Of a stretch of 64,000 nucleotides of DNA, positions 18,611-28,152 are shown piece after piece. Position numbers and translations under genes: made by a program. Numbering within the stretch: the first letter of the stretch is position 1; every line of letters begins with the position of its first letter. The notes under the pieces were generated by a model that searched no databases, was not told where the DNA came from, and was given only the letters and a program-made list of their open reading frames with translations. The stretch is from Parahoeflea halophila (GTDB taxonomy: Bacteria > Pseudomonadota > Alphaproteobacteria > Rhizobiales > Rhizobiaceae), in NCBI RefSeq assembly GCF_900220985.1, contig NZ_OCPC01000002.1:372001-436000 (forward strand), written 5' to 3'.

Positions 18611-20122
18611 GTGACCGCCGTCCGCATGTGCGTGGATCTGACCGACCTGGCAGCAACGGAGCGGTTCGCCGAGGACGTTTCGTTGGTGCTCAAGCCGGGT
18701 GATTGCCTTTGCCTGTCGGGTGATCTCGGCGCTGGAAAATCGACCTTCGCTCGCGCCCTGATCCGCGCCATCGCCGATGATCCGCAGCTGGAAGCCCCCA
18801 GCCCCACCTTCACGCTGGTTCAGAGCTATGATCTCAGGCTTCCGATCGCCCATATGGATCTCTACCGCATCGGTGCGCCGGAGGAGCTTGATGAGCTGGG
18901 CCTTGATGACGCGTTGGTCGACGGCGTGGCCCTGATCGAATGGCCCGAGAAGGCGCTCGAGCTTTTGCCGGAGAACCGGGTGATGCTGCGCTTCGACGGC
19001 TCCGGCGAAAGCCGTAGCGTTACCGTTTCCGCACCGCAAGCCTTCCTTGTCAGGCTCGAACGTTCCCGCGCCGCCCGCGCATTCCTTGAGCAGCATTTGT
19101 CCACACCGGTGAACCGGCGTCACCTGCAGGGCGATGCCTCGACCCGGACCTACGAGACCATCCGCCCTGATGACGGCCGGCAGCCACTGATTTTGATGAA
19201 CGCAGCGCGCCAGCCCGATGGTCCGCCGGTCCGCGATGGCTTGCCCTATTCGCAGATTGCCCATCTGGCCGAGGATGTCGTCCCCTTTGTCGCGATTGCC
19301 CGCTGGCTGCGCGCGCAAGGCTTCGCCGCCCCCGAAATCCATGCCGAAGATCTCGAACAGGGATTCCTGCTGATCGAGAACCTCGGCGCTGACGGCGTTC
19401 TTGACGCAGACGGCAAGCCGGACCCGGAGCGCTACATGGTCGCGATCGACTGCCTGGCTGCGCTGCATGGCAAACCGCTTCCCGATGCGCTGCCGGTCGG
19501 CAAAACGCAGCATCATGTGCCGGCTTACGATCCCCGCGCGATGCAGATCGAAGTCGAACTGCTTACCGACTGGTATCTGCCCTACAAGCGCGGCACACCG
19601 GTGCCCGACGCGGAACGGCAGGACTATATCGCGCTGTGGCGCGCGCTGTTTAATGATCTGCAGGATGCAAAGAAAGCGCTCGTGCTGCGCGACTATCATT
19701 CGCCCAATCTGATCTGGCGTTCCAGCAAAACCGGACTGGACCGGCTCGGCATCATCGATTTCCAGGACGCGATGATCGGCCCGTCCGCCTATGACGTTGC
19801 CTCCCTGTGCCAGGATGCAAGGGTGACGGTCGATCAGGACCTCGCCGATCGGCTGCTGGACCGTTACGTCACAGCGCGCCGGGGCAATGATCCCCATTTC
19901 GGCGAGGATGACTTCAGGCGGGCCTATGCCATCATGGCAGCCCAGCGCGCAGCCAAGATCCTGGGCATCTTTGTCCGGCTCAAGCTGCGCGATGGAAAGC
20001 CCGGCTATCTGCGGCATCTGCCCCGGATCGAGGCCTATATCGCAACTTCTCTGCAGCATCCGGCGCTGCAACCCTTGCGCAACTGGTTCGCAAAGGCTGG
20101 TATCGGCGAAACCGAATCATAA
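18611..20122 (+). CDS. tsaE: TsaE fused to an AmgK-type aminoglycoside/sugar phosphotransferase
   Basis: A 503-residue bifunctional protein. Residues about 1-150 are TsaE, the ATPase of the tRNA t6A37 complex, with P-loop GDLGAGKST at 37-45 and the LIEWPEK motif near 108-114. Residues about 165-495 are an aminoglycoside-phosphotransferase fold with catalytic loop LRDYHSPNL and metal motif IIDFQDA. The next gene is a MurU-type nucleotidyltransferase, so the second half is probably AmgK, which phosphorylates MurNAc/GlcNAc at C1 in peptidoglycan recycling. Such fusions are common in alphaproteobacteria. GTG 18611 is taken as the start; ATG 18626 is possible. Confidence 0.88.
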   Translation: MTAVRMCVDLTDLAATERFAEDVSLVLKPGDCLCLSGDLGAGKSTFARALIRAIADDPQLEAPSPTFTLVQSYDLRLPIAHMDLYRIGAPEELDELGLDDALVDGVALIEWPEKALELLPENRVMLRFDGSGESRSVTVSAPQAFLVRLERSRAARAFLEQHLSTPVNRRHLQGDASTRTYETIRPDDGRQPLILMNAARQPDGPPVRDGLPYSQIAHLAEDVVPFVAIARWLRAQGFAAPEIHAEDLEQGFLLIENLGADGVLDADGKPDPERYMVAIDCLAALHGKPLPDALPVGKTQHHVPAYDPRAMQIEVELLTDWYLPYKRGTPVPDAERQDYIALWRALFNDLQDAKKALVLRDYHSPNLIWRSSKTGLDRLGIIDFQDAMIGPSAYDVASLCQDARVTVDQDLADRLLDRYVTARRGNDPHFGEDDFRRAYAIMAAQRAAKILGIFVRLKLRDGKPGYLRHLPRIEAYIATSLQHPALQPLRNWFAKAGIGETES

Positions 20123-20140
20123 ACCGGAACCGCCGTACCG

Positions 20141-20875
20141 ATGACCATCGACACCGCCATGATCCTTGCCGCGGGGCTTGGCACCCGCATGCGCCCGATC
20201 ACCGAGACGCTGCCCAAGCCGCTGGTCGACGTGGCGGGCAAGCCACTGATCGCCTATGGTCTTGAAGCGCTCTCGCACGCCGGAGTGAGCCGCAGCGTCG
20301 TCAATGTGCACTATCTCGCACCGCTGCTGACCGATTGGCTGTCAAAGCAGTCAGGCATGACAATCGAGATTTCCGACGAAACCGATCAGCTGCTCGATTC
20401 CGGCGGCGGCATCGTCAAAGCCTTGCCGCTGCTTGGGACCGAACCGTTTCTGGTGCTCAATGCCGATACCTTCTGGCTCGAGGAACCGGGCAGCGACACC
20501 GGTAACCTGACCCGCATGGTTGATCGTTTCGATCCCGAATCAATGGACATTCTGCTGATGACCGCTCGCTTGGATCAGGCCACCGGCCATACCGGCGCGG
20601 GGGATTTCGTTCTCAGTGAGGATGGCCGTCTCGCCCGTTTCCGGGGCCAGGGTGATCCGGTCATCTATGCCGGTGCGATTATATTGCATCCACGCATCTT
20701 CGAGGACATTACGGAACCGAAATTTTCTCTCAACCGCTGTTTCGACTCGGCGGAGAAAGAAGGCCGTCTGTTCGGCATGCCGATGCGGGGCCATTGGCTC
20801 ACCGTGGGAACCCCCGAAGCCATCGGCGAGGCCGAAGCAGCCCGCGCCCGCTATCTCGGCGAACCGGTCCGGTGA
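20141..20875 (+). CDS. murU: Nucleotidyltransferase, probable MurNAc-1-phosphate uridylyltransferase
   Basis: A 244-residue NTP transferase. The nucleotide-binding signature is AAGLGTRMRPIT near residues 10-21, with LPKPLVDVAGKP after it and the metal-binding Asp in LNADTFW. It follows the AmgK-like kinase domain by 18 bp, matching the amgK-murU pair that salvages MurNAc to UDP-MurNAc and bypasses de novo synthesis, giving intrinsic fosfomycin tolerance in other bacteria. The uridylyl specificity is inferred from context. The stop overlaps the addB GTG by 3 bp. Confidence 0.82.
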   Translation: MTIDTAMILAAGLGTRMRPITETLPKPLVDVAGKPLIAYGLEALSHAGVSRSVVNVHYLAPLLTDWLSKQSGMTIEISDETDQLLDSGGGIVKALPLLGTEPFLVLNADTFWLEEPGSDTGNLTRMVDRFDPESMDILLMTARLDQATGHTGAGDFVLSEDGRLARFRGQGDPVIYAGAIILHPRIFEDITEPKFSLNRCFDSAEKEGRLFGMPMRGHWLTVGTPEAIGEAEAARARYLGEPVR

Positions 20876-23800
20876 CGCCGGCCTCCCCCCGCATAGTCAC
20901 GATCCCGCCCGGGGTGGATTTCCTGGCCACGCTGGCGGGCCGGATCATCGACGGCGGACTTGTGCCGGGGCTCACCTATTCACCAGAAAATCCGCTTTCT
21001 TTGGCCGGCGCAACGGTGTTCGTCCCCACCCGCCGCGCCGCGCGGGTGCTGCGCTCCGAACTGACCGATCTGATCGGCAAGGGGTCGGCGATCCTGCCGT
21101 CCATTCGACCCCTGGGCGAAACCGACGACGATGCCGGGTATTTCGATTCCGCCGATCCTGAAACCCTGGCGCTCGACCCGCCCATTCCGCAGACGGCTGC
21201 CACCCTGCGTCTGGCCGATCTCGTGCTGGCCTGGAAACAGGCCTTGCCGCAGGCGGTCAAGGATCACCTGGGAGGCGTGCCGTTGGTCGCACCCGCCAAT
21301 CCTGCCGATGCCATATGGCTGGGCCGCGCGCTGTCGGATCTGATTCAGGCCGTGGAAACCGAGGAATGCGATTTTGCCAGGCTGGATGCGGTTGCCGATG
21401 CCGACCTGCAGCAATGGTGGCAGCTGACGGCAGAGTTTCTGAAAATCGCCCGCGAGTTCTGGCCCTCGCTGCTGGCGGAAATCCATCGCTCCAGCCCGGC
21501 CCGGCATCACAACGCGATGCTCGACGTCTTCACCCGCAGCCTCGCCGCTTCACCTGCCTGCCGCCCCGTCATCGTCGCCGGGTCGACCGGCACCAGGCCG
21601 TCCACGGCCCGGCTGATTGCCACGGTGGCCAAGCTGCCGCACGGGGCCGTGGTGCTGCCGGGGCTGGATCACGCGATGCAGCCAAGGCATTGGCAGGGTC
21701 TGGCAGAGGCCGCGATGACACGGCAATCGCCCGATGGCCGCAATCTGATCGATGTCGCCATCCGCAGCCACCCGCAATATGGTCTGCTCAAGCTGCTTGA
21801 GAGCTGTGATCTCCGCGTTGACCAGCTCTCCGAGATCCCCGAAATCGGCAGCCTCGGACCTGAGCTTGCAGTCCGCCGGACGCTGGTCTCCCAAGCCCTG
21901 TTGCCGGCCATCGCGACCGAAGCCTGGGGCGAGGCCGGGTTTCTGCCGGATGCGGCGGTGGTGAAACCGGGCTTTGAAAGCGTCAGCCTGATCGAAGCCG
22001 CCAATGAGCGCGAGGAAGCCGCGGCATTGGCGGCAGCCATGCGCCGCGCGCTCGAACCGCGTCCCGGTCTTGCGGAGCCGACGGCGGCGCTGGTCACGCC
22101 CGACCGCAATCTCGCCCGCCGCGTCATCACCGAACTGGCGCGCTACGGCATCGAAGCCAATGATTCGGGCGGCACGCCCCTGACCTCCAGCCTTCAGGGC
22201 GGCCTGGCACGGCTCGCGGTCCATGTGGCCTTTGCGCCCGGCGATCCGGTGGCCATCGCGGCCCTGATCAAGCACCCGCTGGCACGCTTCGGGCTCAGCC
22301 AGTCCGAGGCTCGCGCCCGCGCCGGTTATGTCGAGCGGATCGCGCTGCGTGGCGGCAGCGGATCGGCCGACATTGAAGAACTTGAAGCACTGGTCATCCG
22401 GCGTGAGCCCATGCGGCATGATCGCCATGCGGGCGGGTGGCTGAGCCGCATCAGCGATGAACAGGCGGAGCAGGCCCGGGATTTCGCCTCCCGTGCCGCC
22501 GATGCCCTTTCTCCGCTGACCTCCGTTCTGGTCGAGCGCGACGGCACCGGCGTCACCAAAGAGATCCCGGTCGGCCGGCTTGCTGCCCTGACGGCCGATG
22601 CGCTCGAACGCATCTGCATCGACGACACCGGCACGCTGGAGGCCCTGTGGGGCGATGAGGCGGGGGCCGACCTCGCTGCCGTGCTGCTTGAAACCCGCGA
22701 CAGTGGCGCAATGCTGTCAATGACTGGTTATGAGTGGCTGGGTGCCCTCGACGGCTTGATCTCGGGCCGCACGGTCAAGCCGCGCGTCGGCGGCCATCCC
22801 CGCGCCTCCATCTGGGGTGCGCTCGAGGCCCGGCTGCAGCATGTCGACACGCTTCTGATGGGGGCGCTGAATGAAGGCGTCTGGCCGCAGGCCGGTCAGG
22901 AAGATCCGTTTCTGTCGCGCGCGATGAAGGCAGCTGTCGGGCTCGAACCGCCCGAACGCCGCATCGGCCAGGCCGCGCATGACTTCCAGATGGCGATGGG
23001 CGCGCCCGAAGTGGTGCTGTCGCGCTCCTTCCGCTCCGGCAAGGCGCCGACTGTCGCCTCGCGCTGGTTGCAACGGCTTCTGGCTGTCATCGGGCCGGAA
23101 CCGGCGGCCATGCTCCGCACTCGCGGCCAAGCCCTGCTCGCCCACACCCGCAGGCTTGATCAGGGGCCATCTGCCCCGACATCGCCCCGGCCCGAGCCAC
23201 ACCCTCCGGCGCATCTTCAACCCGGCAGCTACTCGTTTTCCGAAGTCGGCAGACTGCGCCGAGACCCCTACGCGATCTATGCAAGGCGGATTCTCGGCCT
23301 TGATCCGCTGGAGCCGTTTCTCGCCGACCCCGGACCACGCGAGCGCGGCACGCTCTACCACGAGATCCTCGAGGAATTCGTCGCCGGGCATGACCCGGCT
23401 GCCCGCACGCTTGATACCCTTCGCGACATCGCCACAAGACGTTTCGAGGCTGCCGGACTGCCGGATGCCACCGCGCTGGTCTGGCGCCTGCGCTTTGACA
23501 AGGCGGCCGGGGCGATTGCTGACTGGGAACGCGAACATGCTTCCGGCCTGGCGCAATCGCTCGTCGAGACCCGCGCCAGCCTGGAGCTGCCGCTGGGTGG
23601 GCTCAAACTCACCGGAATGGCCGACCGGCTCGATTTGCGCCAAGACGGCACCGTCTGGATCATCGATTACAAGACCGGCGGTACGCCCTCGCGCAAGGAA
23701 GCGCGGATCCTGCTCGATCCGCAGCTGGCGCTTGAAGCCTACGCGCTGCTCAATGGCGGCTTTTCCGGGCTCGGCAGGATGCCGGTGTCGAGCCTGCTCT

Positions 23801-24078
23801 ACCTCCGCCTGACCGGAAGGGAGCCGTTTGCCGAGCGCATCGACACCGATCCCGACAAGCCGGGCCGCGACGAATTTCTGGCGCCGCAGGATCTCGCAGA
23901 CAAGGCGGCCGAGGAGTTCAGCCGGCTGGTGGCGCTGCTGCGCTCGGGCAAGCGTGGTTTCCTGTCCCGGGCGATCCCGCGCAGCGCCCGTGATTTCGGC
24001 GGCGAATACGACCATCTGGCACGGGTCGCCGAATGGCAGACCGCCGTCGATGCCGAGGGAGGTGACGGCGATGACTGA
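20872..24078 (+). CDS. addB: Double-strand break repair protein AddB
   Basis: AddB with AddA forms the helicase-nuclease that processes DNA ends for recombination, the alphaproteobacterial counterpart of RecBCD. The 1068-residue protein has a degenerate helicase-like body and a C-terminal RecB-type nuclease domain with GMADRLDL, IIDYKTG and the QLALEAYAL helix, so the nuclease residues (Asp, Lys) are intact. GTG 20872 is chosen: it overlaps the murU stop and gives the expected N-terminus R-I-V-T-I-P-P-G. An open frame further upstream belongs to murU in another phase. It overlaps addA by 8 bp. Confidence 0.92.
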   Translation: MTPASPRIVTIPPGVDFLATLAGRIIDGGLVPGLTYSPENPLSLAGATVFVPTRRAARVLRSELTDLIGKGSAILPSIRPLGETDDDAGYFDSADPETLALDPPIPQTAATLRLADLVLAWKQALPQAVKDHLGGVPLVAPANPADAIWLGRALSDLIQAVETEECDFARLDAVADADLQQWWQLTAEFLKIAREFWPSLLAEIHRSSPARHHNAMLDVFTRSLAASPACRPVIVAGSTGTRPSTARLIATVAKLPHGAVVLPGLDHAMQPRHWQGLAEAAMTRQSPDGRNLIDVAIRSHPQYGLLKLLESCDLRVDQLSEIPEIGSLGPELAVRRTLVSQALLPAIATEAWGEAGFLPDAAVVKPGFESVSLIEAANEREEAAALAAAMRRALEPRPGLAEPTAALVTPDRNLARRVITELARYGIEANDSGGTPLTSSLQGGLARLAVHVAFAPGDPVAIAALIKHPLARFGLSQSEARARAGYVERIALRGGSGSADIEELEALVIRREPMRHDRHAGGWLSRISDEQAEQARDFASRAADALSPLTSVLVERDGTGVTKEIPVGRLAALTADALERICIDDTGTLEALWGDEAGADLAAVLLETRDSGAMLSMTGYEWLGALDGLISGRTVKPRVGGHPRASIWGALEARLQHVDTLLMGALNEGVWPQAGQEDPFLSRAMKAAVGLEPPERRIGQAAHDFQMAMGAPEVVLSRSFRSGKAPTVASRWLQRLLAVIGPEPAAMLRTRGQALLAHTRRLDQGPSAPTSPRPEPHPPAHLQPGSYSFSEVGRLRRDPYAIYARRILGLDPLEPFLADPGPRERGTLYHEILEEFVAGHDPAARTLDTLRDIATRRFEAAGLPDATALVWRLRFDKAAGAIADWEREHASGLAQSLVETRASLELPLGGLKLTGMADRLDLRQDGTVWIIDYKTGGTPSRKEARILLDPQLALEAYALLNGGFSGLGRMPVSSLLYLRLTGREPFAERIDTDPDKPGRDEFLAPQDLADKAAEEFSRLVALLRSGKRGFLSRAIPRSARDFGGEYDHLARVAEWQTAVDAEGGDGDD

Positions 24079-27000
24079 GCAAACCAGCCAGGCGATCATT
24101 TCCGACACCACGCTGCGTCAGAACCGTGCGGCGACGCCGACATTGTCGGCCTGGGTCTCGGCCAATGCCGGTTCCGGCAAGACTCATGTTTTGGCCCGCC
24201 GGGTGATCCGACTCTTGCTGCGCGGCGCACGGCCTTCGGCAATCCTCTGCCTGACCTATACCAAGGCCGCTTCGGCGGAGATGTCCAACCGTATCTTCAA
24301 GACGCTGGGCGAATGGGTACGGCTCGACGATGCCGCGCTCGCCGAGCGGATCACCGAGCTTGAAGGAAGGCCAGCCGAGCCGCATCAGCTGGTGCGCGCG
24401 CGCCGGCTGTTTGCCACCGCGCTTGAAACGCCGGGCGGCCTCAAGATCCAGACCATTCACGCCTTTTGCGAAGCCGTGCTGCACCGGTTTCCGCTGGAAG
24501 CCAATATTCCCGGCCATTTCAACGTGCTCGACGACCAGAAAGCAGCCGAGCTGCTGGCCGAGGCGCGCCGTCATCTGATGTCGTCGCAGTCCTTCGAAAA
24601 CCACCCGGAACTGGCGCGTGCGGTCACTGAAGCGCTTGATGTCGGCGGTGAGGCCGGTTTCGACAAGTTGATCTCGGGCCTTTACGCGCGGCGTCGCGAA
24701 TATATTGCCTTTGACGCCATGGCGAAGACGGCGACCGGCGCGGAAGCGCTGATCCGGCAAGCCCTTGGCCTCGCTCCTGAGGACAATGAAACAGCGCTTG
24801 TCAAAACATCCTGGCCGCTCGAGGCGCTGCCGGTGGAGTACCTGCGCGCTGTCCATGAGTTTGCCGAATCGGCGAAATCCGCTTCCAAGGCGTACAATTT
24901 TTCCTTCGGGCTGCTCACCGCCGGCTCCGAACCAGACCCGGATACGAGGCTCGATCTGCTCAGGCAGGTGTTCTTCACCAAATCAGGCGCTCCGGCCAAG
25001 CTCGGCACGGTTGCCTCGAAGTCCGTCCTTGAGCGGTTTCCGGACCTCACCGACCGGGTCGCTGCAGCGCAGGAACAGATAATCGCTGTTTTCGACAAGC
25101 TGGCGCGGCTCCACATGTTGTCGGCTTCGGTAACCGTGTTTCACCTGGCACGGCGCTATCTGGGCGAGTTCGAGCGGCTGAAAACCCGGCAGGCGCTGCT
25201 GGATTATGACGATCTGATCGGCGCCACCGAAGCGCTTCTGTCCAAAAGCGGCGCCAGCGCCTGGGTCCACTACAAGCTAGACCAGGGCATCGACCACGTG
25301 CTGGTCGACGAGGCACAGGACACCGCGCCGCTGCAATGGAACGTCATCGGGGCCCTGTCAGATGAATTCTTTGCCGGCGAAGGAGCCCGGCCGGCGACCC
25401 GGACACTGTTTGCGGTCGGGGACGAAAAACAGTCGATCTATTCGTTCCAGGGCGCCCGGCCCGAGCGCTTCGCCGAAGAGCGTGGCCGGATCGCCAAGCT
25501 TGCCAAAGCCATGGACGCCGAGTTCGAGCAGGTCTCGCTTCGCGTCTCATTCCGCTCCTCCACCGAGGTGCTGAAACTGGTCGACCATGTCTTTGCCAGC
25601 GCCGACGCGCTGCGCGGCATAGGGTCGGCTGACGAGCCGGTGATCCATGAGACCGTGCGGTTGCAGGCACCCGGGCTGGTCGAGATCTGGCCGATGATCG
25701 CCAGGGAGCAGACCGGCGACGAGGACGACTGGACTGCGGCCTTTGACGAGGTGCCGGAGTCCGCACCCGCCGCCCAGCTTGCCCGCCGCATTGCCGATGT
25801 GCTGCGGCACTGGGTCGGTAAGGAGATGATCGAGGATCAGAAATCCAGGAAGATACGACCCGTGGCGCCGGGCGATGTCCTCGTTTTGGTCCGCAAGCGC
25901 GATGGCTTCGTTCCGACATTGCTCAGAACCCTGAAGGCGACCACGGATATTCCGGTAGCGGGCGCCGACCGGCTTCGTCTGACCGATCATATCGCGGTGC
26001 AGGACCTGATCGCGCTGGGGCGTTTCGTGCTTCTGAGCGATGACGATCTCTCACTCGCAGCCTTGTTCAAGAGCCCGTTGCTGGGTCTCGATGAGGATGA
26101 CCTGTTTTTACTGACGTCCCAGCGGCCTGACGGCATGTCGGTCTGGCGGCGGTTGCGCGACCTTGCCGAAACCGACCCGCGCTTTGAGACAGCGGTTGCC
26201 AAACTCAAGCGCTGGAGCAGCCGTGCCGCACAGCTGCCGCCGCATGATTTCTTTGCAAGCCTGCTCGGCCCCGATGGTGGCCGCCGGGCCTATCTCGCCC
26301 GCCTCGGTCATGAAGTTGGCGACGTGCTGGACGAGTTTCTCGGCCTGACGCTTGACCACGAACAGGCCGGATTGCCGGGACTGCAGTCCTTCCTCGCCAT
26401 GCTCGAAACCGACACGCCGGAAATCAAGCGCGAGATGGAAGGCCAGTCCGGCGCCGTGCGGATCATGACGGTTCACGCTGCAAAGGGCCTGGAAGCGCCG
26501 ATCGTGTTTCTGGTAGATTCCGGCGGCGAGGCATTCCAGCACAGCCATCAGCCGCGGCTCCTGCTGCTGCCGCCAAGACCCGGATCGGACGAGCCGCCGA
26601 GCGTGCCGGTCTGGCTACCCGACAAGGGTCACGAGAACGAGGCGATCGCGCCGGTCCGCGAGAAAATGCGTGAGCAGGCCGAGGAGGAATACCGGCGGCT
26701 GCTCTATGTCGGGCTGACCCGGGCTGCGGACCGGCTGGTTGTCTGCGGATATCGCGGCATCCGCGAAGTCCGGACACCGACCTGGCATTCGCTGGCATCC
26801 GCCGGGCTTGAGCGCGCCGCCGACGGAGAGCCTGATTACACGGTTTCGGACGTCGTCTACCAAGCCGTCACTGAACCCTTCGAAGCCCGGCGCTTTTGCC
26901 GGACCCGAGTGGCAGAACCGGTGGCTACATCCCGGGGTCCACAGGCATCCGCGTTTGCCGCCACGACGCCCGTGAGCGGTATCCACATCCCGGCAGCTCC

Positions 27001-27637
27001 CTTGCCGCCTCCTGCTCGCCTGCCCAGGCCGCTGGCGCCTTCAGGAGTCAGTGCCGTGCTCGAGGACAGTGCCGAACTGGCCACCCGTTCGCCCTTTGCC
27101 GGCGGCCATGCCGGTTCGACCGCAGCGCTCGAACGCGGCAGCATGATCCACCGCCTGCTTCACGTCTTGCCGGGCGTTCCTGCAGCCGAACGGCAGGCCG
27201 TGCTCACCCGTTATCTCGCACGCGCCCTGCCCGGAGAACAGGAAGAATCGCGGCAGATCATCGAGAGTCAGGTGCTGTCAGTCCTTCAGGATCCGGCCTT
27301 TGCACCGATCTTCGATGCGCCGGGCGAAGCCGAAGTCTCCGTCATGGGCACGTTGCGGGTTGCAGGCGAGGAACGCGCGGTCTCGGGCCGGATCGACCGC
27401 ATCGCGCTCGACGGTGACCGGGTGCTGATCGTGGACTACAAGACCGGTCTTGCGCCGCAACCCGGTGAGCAACCACCGTCCGGTCATGTTTCCCAGCTCG
27501 CCATCTATCGCGCGCTGCTTTCGCCGCTTTATCCTGGGCGGCGGATCGACGCTGCGCTGGTCTATGTTTCCGGCCCGCAACTCATTGAAATTCCCGGCCC
27601 GGTTCTGGATCAGGCATTGTCCGGTCTCGATGCATAA
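24071..27637 (+). CDS. addA: Double-strand break repair helicase AddA
   Basis: A 1188-residue UvrD-family helicase with a C-terminal nuclease. Motifs in order: P-loop SANAGSGKTHV, LTYTKAA (Ia), LVDEAQDT (II), GDEKQSIYSFQGA (III), VSFRSS (IV), MTVHAAKGLEAPIV (V) and LYVGLTRAADRL (VI). The RecB nuclease site is GRIDRI followed by LIVDYKTG near the end. The ATG at 24071 lies inside the end of addB, so translation is coupled. trxA follows after 113 bp with its own strong ribosome site. Confidence 0.95.
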   Translation: MTEQTSQAIISDTTLRQNRAATPTLSAWVSANAGSGKTHVLARRVIRLLLRGARPSAILCLTYTKAASAEMSNRIFKTLGEWVRLDDAALAERITELEGRPAEPHQLVRARRLFATALETPGGLKIQTIHAFCEAVLHRFPLEANIPGHFNVLDDQKAAELLAEARRHLMSSQSFENHPELARAVTEALDVGGEAGFDKLISGLYARRREYIAFDAMAKTATGAEALIRQALGLAPEDNETALVKTSWPLEALPVEYLRAVHEFAESAKSASKAYNFSFGLLTAGSEPDPDTRLDLLRQVFFTKSGAPAKLGTVASKSVLERFPDLTDRVAAAQEQIIAVFDKLARLHMLSASVTVFHLARRYLGEFERLKTRQALLDYDDLIGATEALLSKSGASAWVHYKLDQGIDHVLVDEAQDTAPLQWNVIGALSDEFFAGEGARPATRTLFAVGDEKQSIYSFQGARPERFAEERGRIAKLAKAMDAEFEQVSLRVSFRSSTEVLKLVDHVFASADALRGIGSADEPVIHETVRLQAPGLVEIWPMIAREQTGDEDDWTAAFDEVPESAPAAQLARRIADVLRHWVGKEMIEDQKSRKIRPVAPGDVLVLVRKRDGFVPTLLRTLKATTDIPVAGADRLRLTDHIAVQDLIALGRFVLLSDDDLSLAALFKSPLLGLDEDDLFLLTSQRPDGMSVWRRLRDLAETDPRFETAVAKLKRWSSRAAQLPPHDFFASLLGPDGGRRAYLARLGHEVGDVLDEFLGLTLDHEQAGLPGLQSFLAMLETDTPEIKREMEGQSGAVRIMTVHAAKGLEAPIVFLVDSGGEAFQHSHQPRLLLLPPRPGSDEPPSVPVWLPDKGHENEAIAPVREKMREQAEEEYRRLLYVGLTRAADRLVVCGYRGIREVRTPTWHSLASAGLERAADGEPDYTVSDVVYQAVTEPFEARRFCRTRVAEPVATSRGPQASAFAATTPVSGIHIPAAPLPPPARLPRPLAPSGVSAVLEDSAELATRSPFAGGHAGSTAALERGSMIHRLLHVLPGVPAAERQAVLTRYLARALPGEQEESRQIIESQVLSVLQDPAFAPIFDAPGEAEVSVMGTLRVAGEERAVSGRIDRIALDGDRVLIVDYKTGLAPQPGEQPPSGHVSQLAIYRALLSPLYPGRRIDAALVYVSGPQLIEIPGPVLDQALSGLDA

Positions 27638-27750
27638 TCGGCCGGCCGGTATCACGGCTCGGTGAAGCCGATGGAAATGCCTTGAATACTTGGGCCTGAA
27701 TCATCACATTGGGATCACACACGAGTCACCCATCAAAGGAGTGCCGAAAC

Positions 27751-28074
27751 ATGGCAACCGTAAAAGTAGACACCGCCAATTTTCAGAGCGAAGTGCTCGA
27801 TTCCACCGTTCCCGTCGTCGTCGACTTCTGGGCTGAATGGTGCGGACCGTGCAAGATGATTGCTCCGAGCCTCGAGGAAATTTCCAACGAGATGGAAGGC
27901 AGCGTCAAGGTCGCCAAGCTCAACATCGATGAGAACCCCGAACTCGCCTCCCAGTTCGGTGTCCGCTCGATCCCGACGCTTGCGATGTTCAAGGGCGGCG
28001 CCGTGGCCGACATCAAGGTTGGCGCTTCGCCAAAGACGGCGCTCTCGAGCTGGATTTCCGGCGCCATCGCCTGA
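27751..28074 (+). CDS. trxA: Thioredoxin 1
   Basis: A 107-residue thioredoxin with the redox motif WCGPC (Cys31 and Cys34), the cis-Pro loop SIPTL and the usual length of TrxA. It reduces cytoplasmic disulfides using thioredoxin reductase and NADPH. The ATG at 27751 is fixed by AAAGGAGTG 9 nt before it; the open frame extends 14 codons upstream without support. A strong terminator follows. Position after addBA is the usual one in rhizobia. Confidence 0.96.
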   Translation: MATVKVDTANFQSEVLDSTVPVVVDFWAEWCGPCKMIAPSLEEISNEMEGSVKVAKLNIDENPELASQFGVRSIPTLAMFKGGAVADIKVGASPKTALSSWISGAIA

Positions 28075-28098
28075 TTTCAGGTTTTCGAGCCATGAAAC

Positions 28099-28127
28099 AC
28101 CCGTCCGGGAAACCGGGCGGGTTTTTT
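28099..28127 (+). terminator. Rho-independent terminator of trxA
   Basis: A 10-bp stem (28099-28108 with 28113-28122, one T-G pair), GAAA tetraloop and six T residues, 25 bp after the trxA stop. It separates trxA from the convergent folC. Confidence 0.93.
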
Positions 28128-28152
28128 GATGCCTGGATTTGAAACCTACCGT

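Noticed and set aside
20794-20871. An upstream extension of addB by 26 residues
   Set aside because: This part is murU read in another phase; the GTG at 20872 overlapping the murU stop gives the expected AddB N-terminus.
23828-24070. An N-terminal extension of addA by 81 residues
   Set aside because: It lies entirely within addB in another frame; ATG 24071 gives the expected N-terminus.
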